Of a stretch of 64,000 nt of DNA, positions 54,889 to 62,575 are shown piece by piece; the stretch's first letter is position 1; the number at the start of each line of letters is the position of its first letter. Both the position numbers and the translations under genes were made by a program. Location of the stretch: assembly GCF_900111005.1 (NCBI RefSeq), contig NZ_FOFV01000001.1, forward strand, positions 930,001 to 994,000, in the 5' to 3' direction. Below the pieces are notes generated by a model. That model was not told where the DNA came from, ran no database searches, and worked only from the letters and a program-made list of their open reading frames with translations. The DNA is from Lentzea albida (GTDB lineage: Bacteria > Actinomycetota > Actinomycetes > Mycobacteriales > Pseudonocardiaceae).

Positions 54889-55986
54889 GTGAACACCGTG
54901 CTTGCCGAGCTGTTCGCCGCGGCCGCCCACGGCTGCCGCGACCGCAGTCCGCTGACCCAGCGACTCCTCACCGACGCCGCCGCCGACCTGGAGCGGGGCG
55001 GTGTCACGGCCAGGATCATGGCGGGCTCCGAACGCGACCGGGAGGGCACGGTGCCGGGCCTGCGGTTCGCGGGCGCCGTCCACCGGCTCGTGCTCGAAGG
55101 ACGCGCGCCGGGCCTCGCGAAGCACTACCCGACCGCCGGCGGCCGGCCGGACCTGCCCGCGTTGTGGGAGGACGCGGTGCCCGCCCTCACCGAGCACGCC
55201 GACCTGCTCCGGCAGCGGGTCCAGGCCACCGTCGTGCAGACCAACGAACCCGGCCGCAGCGCACCCCTCTACGGAGGACTGGTGGTCGCCGCGCAGGAGG
55301 CCGCGAAGGTCGCCGGCCGGCACGTGCCGTTCTGCGTGCGGTTGCTGGAGGTCGGCGCGAGCGGCGGGCTCAACCTGCGCCCGCACCACGTCGGCTACCA
55401 GCTCCCGGACAGGGTTCTCGGCGATCCGGACAGCCCGCTGGTGCTCGACCCCGGGTGGACCGGCAGGCCGCCCGCGGACCTGGACCACCGGCTGCGCGTG
55501 GTCGGCAGGGCGGGCTGCGACCTGCACCCGGTCGACGTGTCCACAGAGGACGGACGGCTGCACCTGAGCTCGTTCGTCTGGGCGGACCAGGTCGACCGGT
55601 GGAACCGCCTGCGCGCCGCCCTCGACCTCGCCGCGACCGATCCGGTCCGCGTCGAGCGCTCGCCGGGCCCGGAGTGGCTCGCGAAACAGCTCGCCAGGGC
55701 CGAACGCGACGTGCTCACCGTCGTGTGGCATTCCGTGGTGTGGCAGTACGCCTCGCCCGCGGACCGGGCGATGGGCAGGGCCGTGCTGGCCGACGCGGCC
55801 GCGAAGGCGACGCCCACGACACCGTTGGCACTGCTGGTCTTCGAGCCCCGCAGGAGCGACGACCCCGGCGAGGTGTACCGGTTCGAGCTGCTGCTCAAGC
55901 TGTGGCCCGCCGGGCTCTCGCTGAACCTCGGCCACGGCGCGGGGCACGGCACGCCGTTCACCTGGGACGTCACCCCTTGGGAGTGA
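54889..55986 (+). CDS. DUF2332 protein (first paralogue)
   Basis: A 365-residue protein. DUF2332 landmarks: SPLTQRLLTDAAADLERGG, YPTAGGRPDLPALWEDAVPA, VVQTNEPGRSAPLYGGLVVA, VRLLEVGASGGLNLRPHHVG and SSFVWADQVDRWNRLRAALD. The L-E-V/I-G-A-S-G-G-L-N-L segment resembles a SAM-binding methyltransferase motif I, but catalysis has not been shown. GTG 54889 is used; ATG 54862 is in frame and would add nine residues. Its 3' end overlaps the convergent membrane protein gene by 17 bases. A second, diverged DUF2332 gene lies at 58.4 kb. Confidence 0.85.
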   Translation: MNTVLAELFAAAAHGCRDRSPLTQRLLTDAAADLERGGVTARIMAGSERDREGTVPGLRFAGAVHRLVLEGRAPGLAKHYPTAGGRPDLPALWEDAVPALTEHADLLRQRVQATVVQTNEPGRSAPLYGGLVVAAQEAAKVAGRHVPFCVRLLEVGASGGLNLRPHHVGYQLPDRVLGDPDSPLVLDPGWTGRPPADLDHRLRVVGRAGCDLHPVDVSTEDGRLHLSSFVWADQVDRWNRLRAALDLAATDPVRVERSPGPEWLAKQLARAERDVLTVVWHSVVWQYASPADRAMGRAVLADAAAKATPTTPLALLVFEPRRSDDPGEVYRFELLLKLWPAGLSLNLGHGAGHGTPFTWDVTPWE

Positions 55987-56347
55987 CCACCGGGTTCACC
56001 ACGTACCGCCCGTCCTGCAGTTCCACCGGCAGCCGGAACTCCGCGCGCGTGCCTGCGTGCGAGTACGCGACGACGATCGCGCCGTCGCGGTAGGTGCCGC
56101 TTTCCACCTGGGCGGTCTTGAAGTGGTCGACCGTCGACTTGGCGACGTCCTCACCGCCGACCGCGAGCAACGGCTCCAGCCGGTGGAAGTCGTGTGCCCG
56201 CAAGGCGTTCGTCACCTCGACGGCGAGCTGGTCCGGCGACTCCTCACCGGGTTCCGGCCAGAACGCGATGGACGCGAAGACCATCAGCAGCCAGCCCACG
56301 GCGAACACCATGATCCAGAACCGCAGGTTGGTCAGCTGCCTCCGCAC
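55970..56347 (-). CDS. Single-pass membrane protein with extracellular domain
   Basis: 125 residues. The N-terminus (MRRQLTNLRFWIMVFAVGWL and onward) is a membrane anchor with the cytoplasmic end first; residues 35-125 form a small soluble domain outside the membrane (VTNALRAHDFHRLEPLLAVG, ending VVNPVV). The domain resembles NTF2-like or DUF4878 folds only in outline. The GTG start is one base after the stop of the 31-residue peptide gene, so it is translated by reinitiation. The two membrane anchors are related in sequence. Confidence 0.72.
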   Translation of the reverse strand: MRRQLTNLRFWIMVFAVGWLLMVFASIAFWPEPGEESPDQLAVEVTNALRAHDFHRLEPLLAVGGEDVAKSTVDHFKTAQVESGTYRDGAIVVAYSHAGTRAEFRLPVELQDGRYVVNPVVTPKG

Positions 56348-56348
56348 G

Positions 56349-56444
56349 TCAGGGCGTCCCGCTGATCAGCACGAACACGGTGGTGATCCAGCAGAGCAGG
56401 AACGCGAGGATCCAGAAGCGGATGTTGGTCAGGATTCTGGTCAT
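56349..56444 (-). CDS. 31-residue membrane peptide
   Basis: ATG at 56444-56442 follows GGAGGG with seven bases between. The peptide begins MTRILTNIRFWILAFLLCW and ends in ISGTP, i.e. a single membrane helix. It resembles the anchor of the next protein (L-T-N-x-R-F-W-I aligned, 56347 downward), so the pair arose by duplication or the peptide is a trimmed paralogue. The stop codon is one base from the GTG of the next gene. Strong ribosome site, conserved-looking sequence and tight coupling argue for real translation. Confidence 0.65.
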   Translation of the reverse strand: MTRILTNIRFWILAFLLCWITTVFVLISGTP

Positions 56445-56486
56445 GACAGGGCCCTCCTACAACGAACAAAGCGAGCGAAAACGGGG

Positions 56487-57560
56487 CTACAGCCAGCGAT
56501 TTCGGCGCAGTATTCGGTAGAGCGTGAGGCAGGCGACGAGGACCAGGCTCATCACCAGGGGATAGCCGAACTTCCACTTCAGCTCGGGCATGTAGTCGAA
56601 GTTCATGCCGTACACGCCGACGACCATGGTGGGCACGGAGATGATCGCGACCCACGAGGTGATCTTGCGCATGTCGGTGTTCTGCTGCAGCGTGATCTTC
56701 GCGAGCGTCGCGTCGACCAGCGTCGTCAGCAGTTCGTCGAACGCGGTGACGCGCTCGGAGACCTCGGTGAGGTGGTCGTCGACGTCGCGGAAGAACGCCC
56801 GCACCTGCTCGGGGATGAGCGGCGTGTAGCCCTCCGCCAGGCGGCGCAACGGGTTCGCGAGCGGCATGACCGCGCGGCGCAGCTCCACGACCTCGCGCTT
56901 GAACATGTAGATCTGCTCCGCGCTCACCTCGGTGCGCGGCGCGAAGACCCGTTCCTCCATGCGGTCGATGTCGTCCTCGATGTGGTCGGTGACCTCGAGG
57001 TAGTTGTCGACCACCTGGTCCGCGATCGCGTGCATCACCGCGGACGGGCCGATCTCGAGCCGCTCCGGGTCCTCCTCCAGCACGTGCCGGAGCTTGGACA
57101 GGCCGGAGTGGTTGCCGTGCCGCACGGTGATGACGAAGTCCTTGCCCAGGAACACCATGATCTCGCCGGACTCGACGATCTCGTTGGCGGTGTCCGGGTG
57201 CTCGTTCGTCACGTAGCGCACGGTCTTGAAGACCATGAAGAGCGTGTTGTCGTACCGCTCGAGCTTCGGGCGCTGGTGCGCGTGCACCGCGTCCTCGACG
57301 GCGAGCTCGTGCAGTCCGAACGTCTCGGCGATGCCCTCGATCTGCTCCGCGTCCGGCTCGTGCAGGCCGATCCAGACGAAGCCGTCCTTGCGCTTGCGCA
57401 CCTCTTTGACGGCGTCGGTGTGCGTCCAGCGGCCCGGCAGTCGCTTGCCGTCGACGTACACGGCGCAGTCGACGACGTAGTGCGACAACGGCACGGAGAT
57501 GTGCGGCGGCGTCGGGCGCTGCTGAGACCCGCGGCCGCGGATCGAGGGCAGGCTGGGCAT
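56487..57560 (-). CDS. corA: Magnesium/cobalt transporter CorA
   Basis: A 357-residue CorA channel subunit. A long cytoplasmic domain (residues 1-290) precedes two C-terminal membrane helices with the defining YGMNF motif and the MPELKW loop. The start is ATG 57560 with GGAGG in GTACCTGGAGG just upstream; an in-frame ATG seven codons earlier would place the ribosome site inside the gene. CorA forms pentameric Mg2+ channels. From memory, it occupies the Rv1239c place beyond lpqY-sugABC. The 285-base leader contains a translated 19-codon ORF and inverted repeats, suggesting control at the leader level. Confidence 0.94.
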   Translation of the reverse strand: MPSLPSIRGRGSQQRPTPPHISVPLSHYVVDCAVYVDGKRLPGRWTHTDAVKEVRKRKDGFVWIGLHEPDAEQIEGIAETFGLHELAVEDAVHAHQRPKLERYDNTLFMVFKTVRYVTNEHPDTANEIVESGEIMVFLGKDFVITVRHGNHSGLSKLRHVLEEDPERLEIGPSAVMHAIADQVVDNYLEVTDHIEDDIDRMEERVFAPRTEVSAEQIYMFKREVVELRRAVMPLANPLRRLAEGYTPLIPEQVRAFFRDVDDHLTEVSERVTAFDELLTTLVDATLAKITLQQNTDMRKITSWVAIISVPTMVVGVYGMNFDYMPELKWKFGYPLVMSLVLVACLTLYRILRRNRWL

Positions 57561-57648
57561 GGTGGGTTCCTCCAGGTACACGCCGGCGTGAAGTGCGAAA
57601 GCACGACGGGCGTCCTGACCCGGTGGAACTGGAACGTTCTAGACGGAG

Positions 57649-57708
57649 CTAGAAGGCCACCTCGGTGAGGACGCGCTTGGTACTGGCAGGGTGGGGGTCC
57701 TTGCTCAT
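57649..57708 (-). CDS. 19-codon leader peptide upstream of corA
   Basis: On the minus strand GAGGAGG (57728-57722) and a nearer GAGG precede ATG, and the frame encodes MSKDPHPASTKRVLTEVAF then TAG. An inverted repeat TTCTAG/CTAGAA (57637-57642 and 57649-57654) overlaps the stop codon. The corA ATG is 88 bases further on. The peptide has two Pro codons separated by His. Translation-coupled leaders of Mg2+ transporter genes in enterobacteria contain prolines and sense ribosome stalling at low Mg2+; a similar device here is plausible but unproven. Confidence 0.55.
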   Translation of the reverse strand: MSKDPHPASTKRVLTEVAF

Positions 57709-57845
57709 TTAGGGGTCCTCACCTCCTCGGGGCGAAGTCACTGGTGGTGGAAATCCTCACACACCGGTTGCCGAGGGTACTCCCCCCGCGTAAAGACTGT
57801 CTCCCCACCTGACACAGATCTCGATCACACGTAGCTGGAGGCGCG

Positions 57846-58349
57846 GTGCAGTTCGGTCGGTACTACGAGGAGTTCGAGGTCGGCGCGGTCTACAAGCACT
57901 GGCCCGGCAAGACGGTGACGGAGTACGACGACCACCTGTTCTGCCTGCTGACGATGAACCACCACCCGCTCCACATGGACGTGAACTACGCGGAGAACAC
58001 GACGGACTTCGGCAAGAACGTCGTCGTCGGCAACTACATCTACTCGTTGCTGCTGGGCATGTCCGTGCCCGACGTCTCCGGCAAGGCGATCGCCAACCTG
58101 GAGATCGAGTCGCTGCGGCACGTGAAGCCGACGTTCCACGGCGACACGATCTACGGTGAGACCGAGGTGCTCGACAAGACGCCGTCCAAGTCGAAGGACG
58201 ACAGGGGCGTCGTCTACGTGGAGACTCGCGGTTACAAGCAGGACGGCACGGTCGTGTGCATCTTCCGGCGGAAGGTCATGGTGCCGAAGCGGTCCTACGG
58301 CGAGGCTCGCGGAGGCGAGCAGCCGGGGCGCCCTGAACCCAAGGAGTGA
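57846..58349 (+). CDS. MaoC-family dehydratase, probable mesaconyl-CoA hydratase
   Basis: A 167-residue hot-dog fold hydratase. GTG start with GGAGG at 57837-57841. The opening FGRYYEEFEVGAVYKHWPGK is followed by TVTEYDDHLFCLLTMNHHPL, with the catalytic D-x-x-x-x-H pattern, and then by VVGNYIYSLLLGMSVPDVSG. From memory it is almost identical in these parts to the Streptomyces ethylmalonyl-CoA cluster hydratase (SCO6470), which acts on mesaconyl-CoA or its C1 ester. Its pathway partners, mcl and the dehydrogenase, are 31 kb upstream. The next gene begins one base after its stop. Confidence 0.87.
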   Translation: MQFGRYYEEFEVGAVYKHWPGKTVTEYDDHLFCLLTMNHHPLHMDVNYAENTTDFGKNVVVGNYIYSLLLGMSVPDVSGKAIANLEIESLRHVKPTFHGDTIYGETEVLDKTPSKSKDDRGVVYVETRGYKQDGTVVCIFRRKVMVPKRSYGEARGGEQPGRPEPKE

Positions 58350-58350
58350 A

Positions 58351-59346
58351 GTGACTTCTCTGGATCTGGCACAGCGACGTCTGCGGGAGTTCGCGGAGGA
58401 GGCCGCGGCGATCTCGCCGCTCTACGAGCACCTCGCGTCCCGTGCCGCCGCCGATCCGGAGGTCGCCGGCCTGCTCACCGCCGCCAGCGAGGACAACGCC
58501 ACGGGCGAGCTCCTGCTGGCGGCGGCGCACCGGCTCGTGCAGGCCGAGCCGTTCCACCGGCTCTCGAACTACTACCCGTCGCTCGGCGGGACCTACGGCG
58601 CCGACGAGAGCACCTGGCCGTTGTTCCGGGACTTCCTGCTCGAACGCGCCGACCGCGTGCGGGCGCTGGTGAGCTCGCAGGTCGTCCAGGCGAACGAGGT
58701 GCGGCGCGCGGCCCTGCTCTACCCGGCCGTCGCGGCCGCGGCGAAGCAGGCGGGCGGGCCGATCGGGCTCGTGGAGGTCGCGACGACGGCCGGGCTGCTG
58801 CTCGGGCTCGACCAGTACTCGTACCGCTACCAGACCGCGGAGGCCGGGCAGGTCGTCGCCGGGCCCGCGAAGGCCGCCCTCGGCCTGCACTGCGCCCTGG
58901 AGCTCGCGCCCGGCGCCGCGCTGCCGAAGCTGCCCAAGACGGTCAAGGTCGCCGCGAAGGCCGGGATCGGGGAGGCCACCGCCGACCTGGCCGACGAGGA
59001 CGCCTACGCGTGGCTGGAGGCCTGCGTGTGGGCCGACCAACCGGAACGGCTGCGTCTGTTCGGGGTGGCCTCCGGCGTCCTGCGCAAGAACCCGCCCCGC
59101 CTCGTGACCGGGGACCCGGTCGCGGACCTCGCGAAGGTCGTCGAGCCGATCGACGCGCCGCTCGTCGTCATCACGAGCGGGTCCGACCTCGACCTCGTGC
59201 CCGCATTGTCGGCTTTGGGCAGACCTGTCTGGTGGGCCGCGCACGAGGCCGGTGAGCTGCGGTTGGTCCGAATCGGTGATTCGGGCGCGGAGACGACCGT
59301 TCTGGCGACGACCGAGGCCCACGGGCAACGTCTTGTTTGGCGCTGA
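58351..59346 (+). CDS. DUF2332 protein (second paralogue)
   Basis: A 331-residue DUF2332 protein: FAEEAAAISPLYEHLASRAA, RLSNYYPSLGGTYGADESTW, VVQANEVRRAALLYPAVAAA and ASTTGLLL-like IGLVEVATTAGLLLGLDQYS at the family's central motif. The motif is more degenerate than in the 54.9-kb copy (TTAGLLLGLD in place of ASGGLNL). GTG with AAGGAG upstream; one base separates it from the MaoC stop, so they are cotranscribed. That fixed association may hint at a link with acyl-CoA metabolism, but the biochemical activity is unknown. Confidence 0.85.
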   Translation: MTSLDLAQRRLREFAEEAAAISPLYEHLASRAAADPEVAGLLTAASEDNATGELLLAAAHRLVQAEPFHRLSNYYPSLGGTYGADESTWPLFRDFLLERADRVRALVSSQVVQANEVRRAALLYPAVAAAAKQAGGPIGLVEVATTAGLLLGLDQYSYRYQTAEAGQVVAGPAKAALGLHCALELAPGAALPKLPKTVKVAAKAGIGEATADLADEDAYAWLEACVWADQPERLRLFGVASGVLRKNPPRLVTGDPVADLAKVVEPIDAPLVVITSGSDLDLVPALSALGRPVWWAAHEAGELRLVRIGDSGAETTVLATTEAHGQRLVWR

Positions 59347-59375
59347 ACGCCCGTCCCCGATCGCGTGAACCCTGA

Positions 59376-59795
59376 TCAGGCCTTGGGCAGGCAGTTCCAG
59401 CCGGAGAGCGCTTCCACGAGCCCGTCGGTGGTCGGAAGTGTGTCCAAGGTCGCACCGTCGACCCAAGCGACATCCGATGCGTCGTCGCCCGCTCGGAGCA
59501 CACCCGACGTGACCTGGCATTCGTAGTCGAAGATCTGGAAAACCCCGTTCGGGGCCGGTCGCTCCACGTGGCCGACGAGGCGTCCGACGGTGACGGAGAG
59601 TCCCGTCTCCTCGATCAGTTCCCTAGTCACAGCCGCCTCATCGGTCTCACCCGGCTCCACGCGCCCACCCGGTATCGACCACATGCCCTCACCAGGCGGA
59701 TTGGCACGTCGCACGAGCAATAGTCGCCCGAACGAGTCATGAACGACGGCTCCGACGCAACGGATCGTGCGCTTGCTGCTGGGCGTCACGATCAC
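59376..59795 (-). CDS. Nudix hydrolase
   Basis: A 139-residue protein with a full Nudix box: GGRVEPGETDEAAVTRELIE followed by ETGL. The strands before and after (CVGAVVHDSFGRLLLVRRAN, HVERPAPNGVFQIFDYECQV) match the MutT/ADP-ribose pyrophosphatase fold. GTG 59795 (or GTG 59789) is the start. The substrate is not predictable. It stands alone and faces the small membrane protein gene across about 130 bases. Confidence 0.88.
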   Translation of the reverse strand: MIVTPSSKRTIRCVGAVVHDSFGRLLLVRRANPPGEGMWSIPGGRVEPGETDEAAVTRELIEETGLSVTVGRLVGHVERPAPNGVFQIFDYECQVTSGVLRAGDDASDVAWVDGATLDTLPTTDGLVEALSGWNCLPKA

Positions 59796-59929
59796 GAAGC
59801 GTAGTCACACCGGAACGGCGGTGCAGTTCGCTACCCCGGCTGCGGTACAAATCTCCCAAGGTGCTGAATCGTGCTGTACAACGGTCACGAACGGCGCCAA
59901 ACGGGTGCGACGCGGACGGGGTGGACACC

Positions 59930-60088
59930 GTGAACTTGAAGAAGATTCTCACTTTCGCTGGAATCGCCTTGCTGCTCTTCTTCCTCATCGCGGAGCCCCA
60001 GCAGGCGGCCCAACTCGTGCAGAACATCCTCAACTCGCTGCGAACTGCGGCTGAGGCCCTGATCACCTTCGTGCGACAATTGTTCTAG
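59930..60088 (+). CDS. 52-residue single-pass membrane protein
   Basis: GTG 59930 gives NLKKILTFAGIALLLFFLIA, one membrane helix, then EPQQAAQLVQNILNSLRTAA as an amphipathic helix. The frame is open further upstream (ATG-like codon at 59861), but the start is placed where homologous actinobacterial small proteins begin; a GTG at 59921 is another option. Proteins of this pattern commonly precede a bPH2-type gene, as here (64 bases downstream). Function unknown. Confidence 0.65.
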   Translation: MNLKKILTFAGIALLLFFLIAEPQQAAQLVQNILNSLRTAAEALITFVRQLF

Positions 60089-60152
60089 GCCCCACGGGTT
60101 CGCCCGGGGCAGGACTGAGCACTGGCTGGCATCGGGAAAGGGCTGGTAGCGC

Positions 60153-60713
60153 ATGTTCGCACCACGTGATCCGGACGACTACCTCCTGCCGAGCGAGCGT
60201 CGGGTCATCCGTGTGCGCAGGCACTGGTCCTACCTGATCTGGGACGTCCTGGAGGCGGCGGCGCTGCTCGCCGGCTTCATGATGATCTCCTACCTGCTCC
60301 CGGCGGACGCCGCGGTGATCCAGAACGTGCTCTGGTACGGGGCTCTGCTCGTGCTGCTGCGCGTGGCGTACTTCATCATCGAGTGGTGGGTGGAGCGCAT
60401 CGTCGTCACCGACAAGCGCTTCATGCTGACCTCGGGCGTCTTCGAGACCAAGGTCGCGATGATGCCCATCACCAAGGTCACCGACCTCACCTACGAACGC
60501 ACCGTGGGCGGGCGCATGCTCGGCTACGGCACGCTCATCGTGGAGTCGGCGGGACAGATCCAGGCGCTGAACCGCCTGGAGTTCCTGCCGAACCCCGAAG
60601 AGGTCTACGACGCCATCTCGGAGCTGACCTTCGGCGACAAGAAGGCGCAGGCCGAGCGGTTCTCGATGATCAAGGCCCAGCGCGCCGCGCGCGGCAAGAA
60701 GATGGTCCCGTAA
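60153..60713 (+). CDS. PH-domain (bPH2/YdbS-like) membrane protein
   Basis: A 186-residue protein with two membrane helices (LIWDVLEAAALLAGFMMISY and VLWYGALLVLLRVAYFIIEW) followed by a bacterial PH domain: RIVVTDKRFMLTSGVFETKV, MMPITKVTDLTYERTVGGRM, and LGYGTLIVESAGQIQALNRL. Such proteins line the inner face of the membrane; the ligand is unknown. ATG start. Confidence 0.88.
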   Translation: MFAPRDPDDYLLPSERRVIRVRRHWSYLIWDVLEAAALLAGFMMISYLLPADAAVIQNVLWYGALLVLLRVAYFIIEWWVERIVVTDKRFMLTSGVFETKVAMMPITKVTDLTYERTVGGRMLGYGTLIVESAGQIQALNRLEFLPNPEEVYDAISELTFGDKKAQAERFSMIKAQRAARGKKMVP

Positions 60714-60749
60714 CACCGGTCGTGCACCACGTCGTCCACACTGGACGAC

Positions 60750-61607
60750 GTGGTCATCGATCTGCACACCCATTCGTCCGAGTCCGACGGTACCGACAGC
60801 CCCGCAGACCTGGTGAGGGCCGCGGCCCTCGCGGGGCTCGACGCGGTGGCGATCACGGACCACGACACGGCGGCCGGGTGGGCCGAGGCCGAGGCGGCGC
60901 TGCCGTCGGGCCTGCGGCTGGTGCGCGGCGCCGAGCTGTCGTGCTCCTCGGCGGACGGCTACGGCCACACGATCACCGTTCATCTGCTGGCGTACCTCTA
61001 CGACCCGACGCACGCCATGTTGATGAAGGAGCAGTCACGCCTGCGTGAGGAACGGCGCGCGCGGCTGCAGAAGATGGCCGAGATGATGCAGGCCGACGGC
61101 TTCCCGATCGACCCGGTCGACCTGATGTCCCGCCTGCCGTTCGACGCGCCGGCCGGCCGCCCGCACCTCGCCCAGGCGCTGATCCGCGCCGGTGTGGTGA
61201 CGTCGGTCGACGAGGCGTTCGCGACGTTCCTGACCGGCGGCCAGTACTACGTGGGCCGCACCGACACCCCCGTCGAGCGCGCGATCGAGATGATCACCGA
61301 GGCGGGCGGCGTGACCGTGCTGGCCCACCCGTTCGCCCGCTCCCGCGGCCCCGTCGTGGCGCCCTCGGTCGTGCGGTCGCTCGCCTCGATCGGCCTGGCC
61401 GGCGTCGAGGTCGACCACCCGGACCACGACGTCGAGACCCGGCGGTCGCTGAGGTCGCTCGCGGACTCGCTGGGGCTGGTCGTCACCGGGTCGAGTGACT
61501 ACCACGGCACGAACAAGACCGTGCGGCTCGGCGCGGAGACGACGGCGCCCGAGATGCTGGATGCTCTGGCCGAGAGGGCGACGGGCTGCAAGATCCTCGT
61601 CGGATAA
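60750..61607 (+). CDS. PHP-domain phosphoesterase
   Basis: A 285-residue protein of the PHP (polymerase and histidinol phosphatase) family. Metal-binding motifs: IDLHTHSSESDGT (H-x-H), AITDHDTAAGW (D-H-D), LRLVRGAELSC (Glu), VLAHPFARS, GVEVDHPDHD and GSSDYHG (D-x-H). The closest well-studied type is the 3',5'-nucleoside bisphosphate phosphatase/RNase AM group. GTG start. The marC gene follows after 12 bases. Confidence 0.88.
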   Translation: MVIDLHTHSSESDGTDSPADLVRAAALAGLDAVAITDHDTAAGWAEAEAALPSGLRLVRGAELSCSSADGYGHTITVHLLAYLYDPTHAMLMKEQSRLREERRARLQKMAEMMQADGFPIDPVDLMSRLPFDAPAGRPHLAQALIRAGVVTSVDEAFATFLTGGQYYVGRTDTPVERAIEMITEAGGVTVLAHPFARSRGPVVAPSVVRSLASIGLAGVEVDHPDHDVETRRSLRSLADSLGLVVTGSSDYHGTNKTVRLGAETTAPEMLDALAERATGCKILVG

Positions 61608-61619
61608 GGCGGTGTTCGC

Positions 61620-62234
61620 GTGTTCAACCTGCGGCTCTTCATCGAGGCCTCGATCACCCTGCTGGTGATCATGGACCCGCCCGGCACCGTGCCCGTGTTC
61701 CTGGGGCTGGTGGGGCGCAAGTCCCGCGAGGCCCGCAAGAGGGCCGCGCGTCAGGGCGTGCTGGTGTCGTTCCTGGTGATCACGCTGTTCGCCGTCGCCG
61801 GCAACTCGATCCTCGCGTACATGCACATCGGCATCCCCGCCCTGCAGGGCGCGGGCGGGTTGCTGCTGTTGCTGATCGCGCTCGACCTGCTGACCGGCAA
61901 GGGCGCGACCAACCACCCCGAGGTCGAGGACGTGAACATCGCCCTCGTGCCGCTGGGGACGCCGCTGCTGGCCGGGCCCGGTGCGATCGCGGCGACGATC
62001 GTGTTCGTGCGCCAGGCGGACGGCGCGTGGGGTTCCTACTTCGCCCTGGCCGCGGCGATCGTGGCCGTGCACCTCGTGCTGCTGGGGACGCTGCGGTCCG
62101 CCGGTCTGCTGATCAAGGTGTTCAAGGAGAGCGGCATCCTGCTGATGGCCAAGATCGCCGGTCTGCTGCTGGCCGCGATCGCCGTGCAGCTCGTCGCGTC
62201 GTCCGTGCAGGGCTTCATCACGTCGGGCGTCTAG
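61620..62234 (+). CDS. MarC-family membrane protein
   Basis: A 204-residue protein with six membrane helices and the conserved MarC opening: TLLVIMDPPGTVPVFLGL, then the GGLLLLLIALDLLTG and PLGTPLLAGPGAIAATIVF segments. The family was once linked to multiple antibiotic resistance, but the function is unsettled. GTG start, 12 bases after the PHP gene. Its stop overlaps the convergent arsC-like gene by four bases. Confidence 0.9.
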   Translation: MFNLRLFIEASITLLVIMDPPGTVPVFLGLVGRKSREARKRAARQGVLVSFLVITLFAVAGNSILAYMHIGIPALQGAGGLLLLLIALDLLTGKGATNHPEVEDVNIALVPLGTPLLAGPGAIAATIVFVRQADGAWGSYFALAAAIVAVHLVLLGTLRSAGLLIKVFKESGILLMAKIAGLLLAAIAVQLVASSVQGFITSGV

Positions 62235-62533
62235 CGCTCGATGCGCGCGCTGTCGCCGTCGATGATGATCGGCCGTTCGATGAGGCTCGGGTTGGCGACC
62301 ATGTGCTCGATCCACTTCGCGCGGTCGTGCTCGAGGGTCACGGGGTAGGCGGCCTCCTTCTTGCGCGCGATCTCCCAGGGCTGCTTGTCCAGCAGCTCTA
62401 GGACGTGGTCGAGCTCCTCGAAGGTGGGCACGTCGTCGAGATAGCGCCGTTCGGTGTATTCGACGTTGCTCTCGTCCAGGCGCTGCTTGGCCGCGCGGCT
62501 CTTCGAGCAGCGGGGGTTGTGCCAGATCTCCAT
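62231..62533 (-). CDS. arsC: ArsC-family arsenate reductase
   Basis: A 100-residue thioredoxin-fold protein: WHNPRCSKSRAAKQRLDESN has the catalytic cysteine near residue 9, followed by TFEELDHVLELL and IERPIIIDGDSARI (the R-P motif typical of ArsC). It is shorter than the classical glutaredoxin-linked ArsC (about 140), but the ArsC fold is complete. Reduction of arsenate or a related thiol reaction is expected. ATG start. Confidence 0.85.
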   Translation of the reverse strand: MEIWHNPRCSKSRAAKQRLDESNVEYTERRYLDDVPTFEELDHVLELLDKQPWEIARKKEAAYPVTLEHDRAKWIEHMVANPSLIERPIIIDGDSARIER

Positions 62534-62575
62534 GCGGTTGATTTTCTGTCAGGGTGGCTGAGTAACTTGGCCGGG

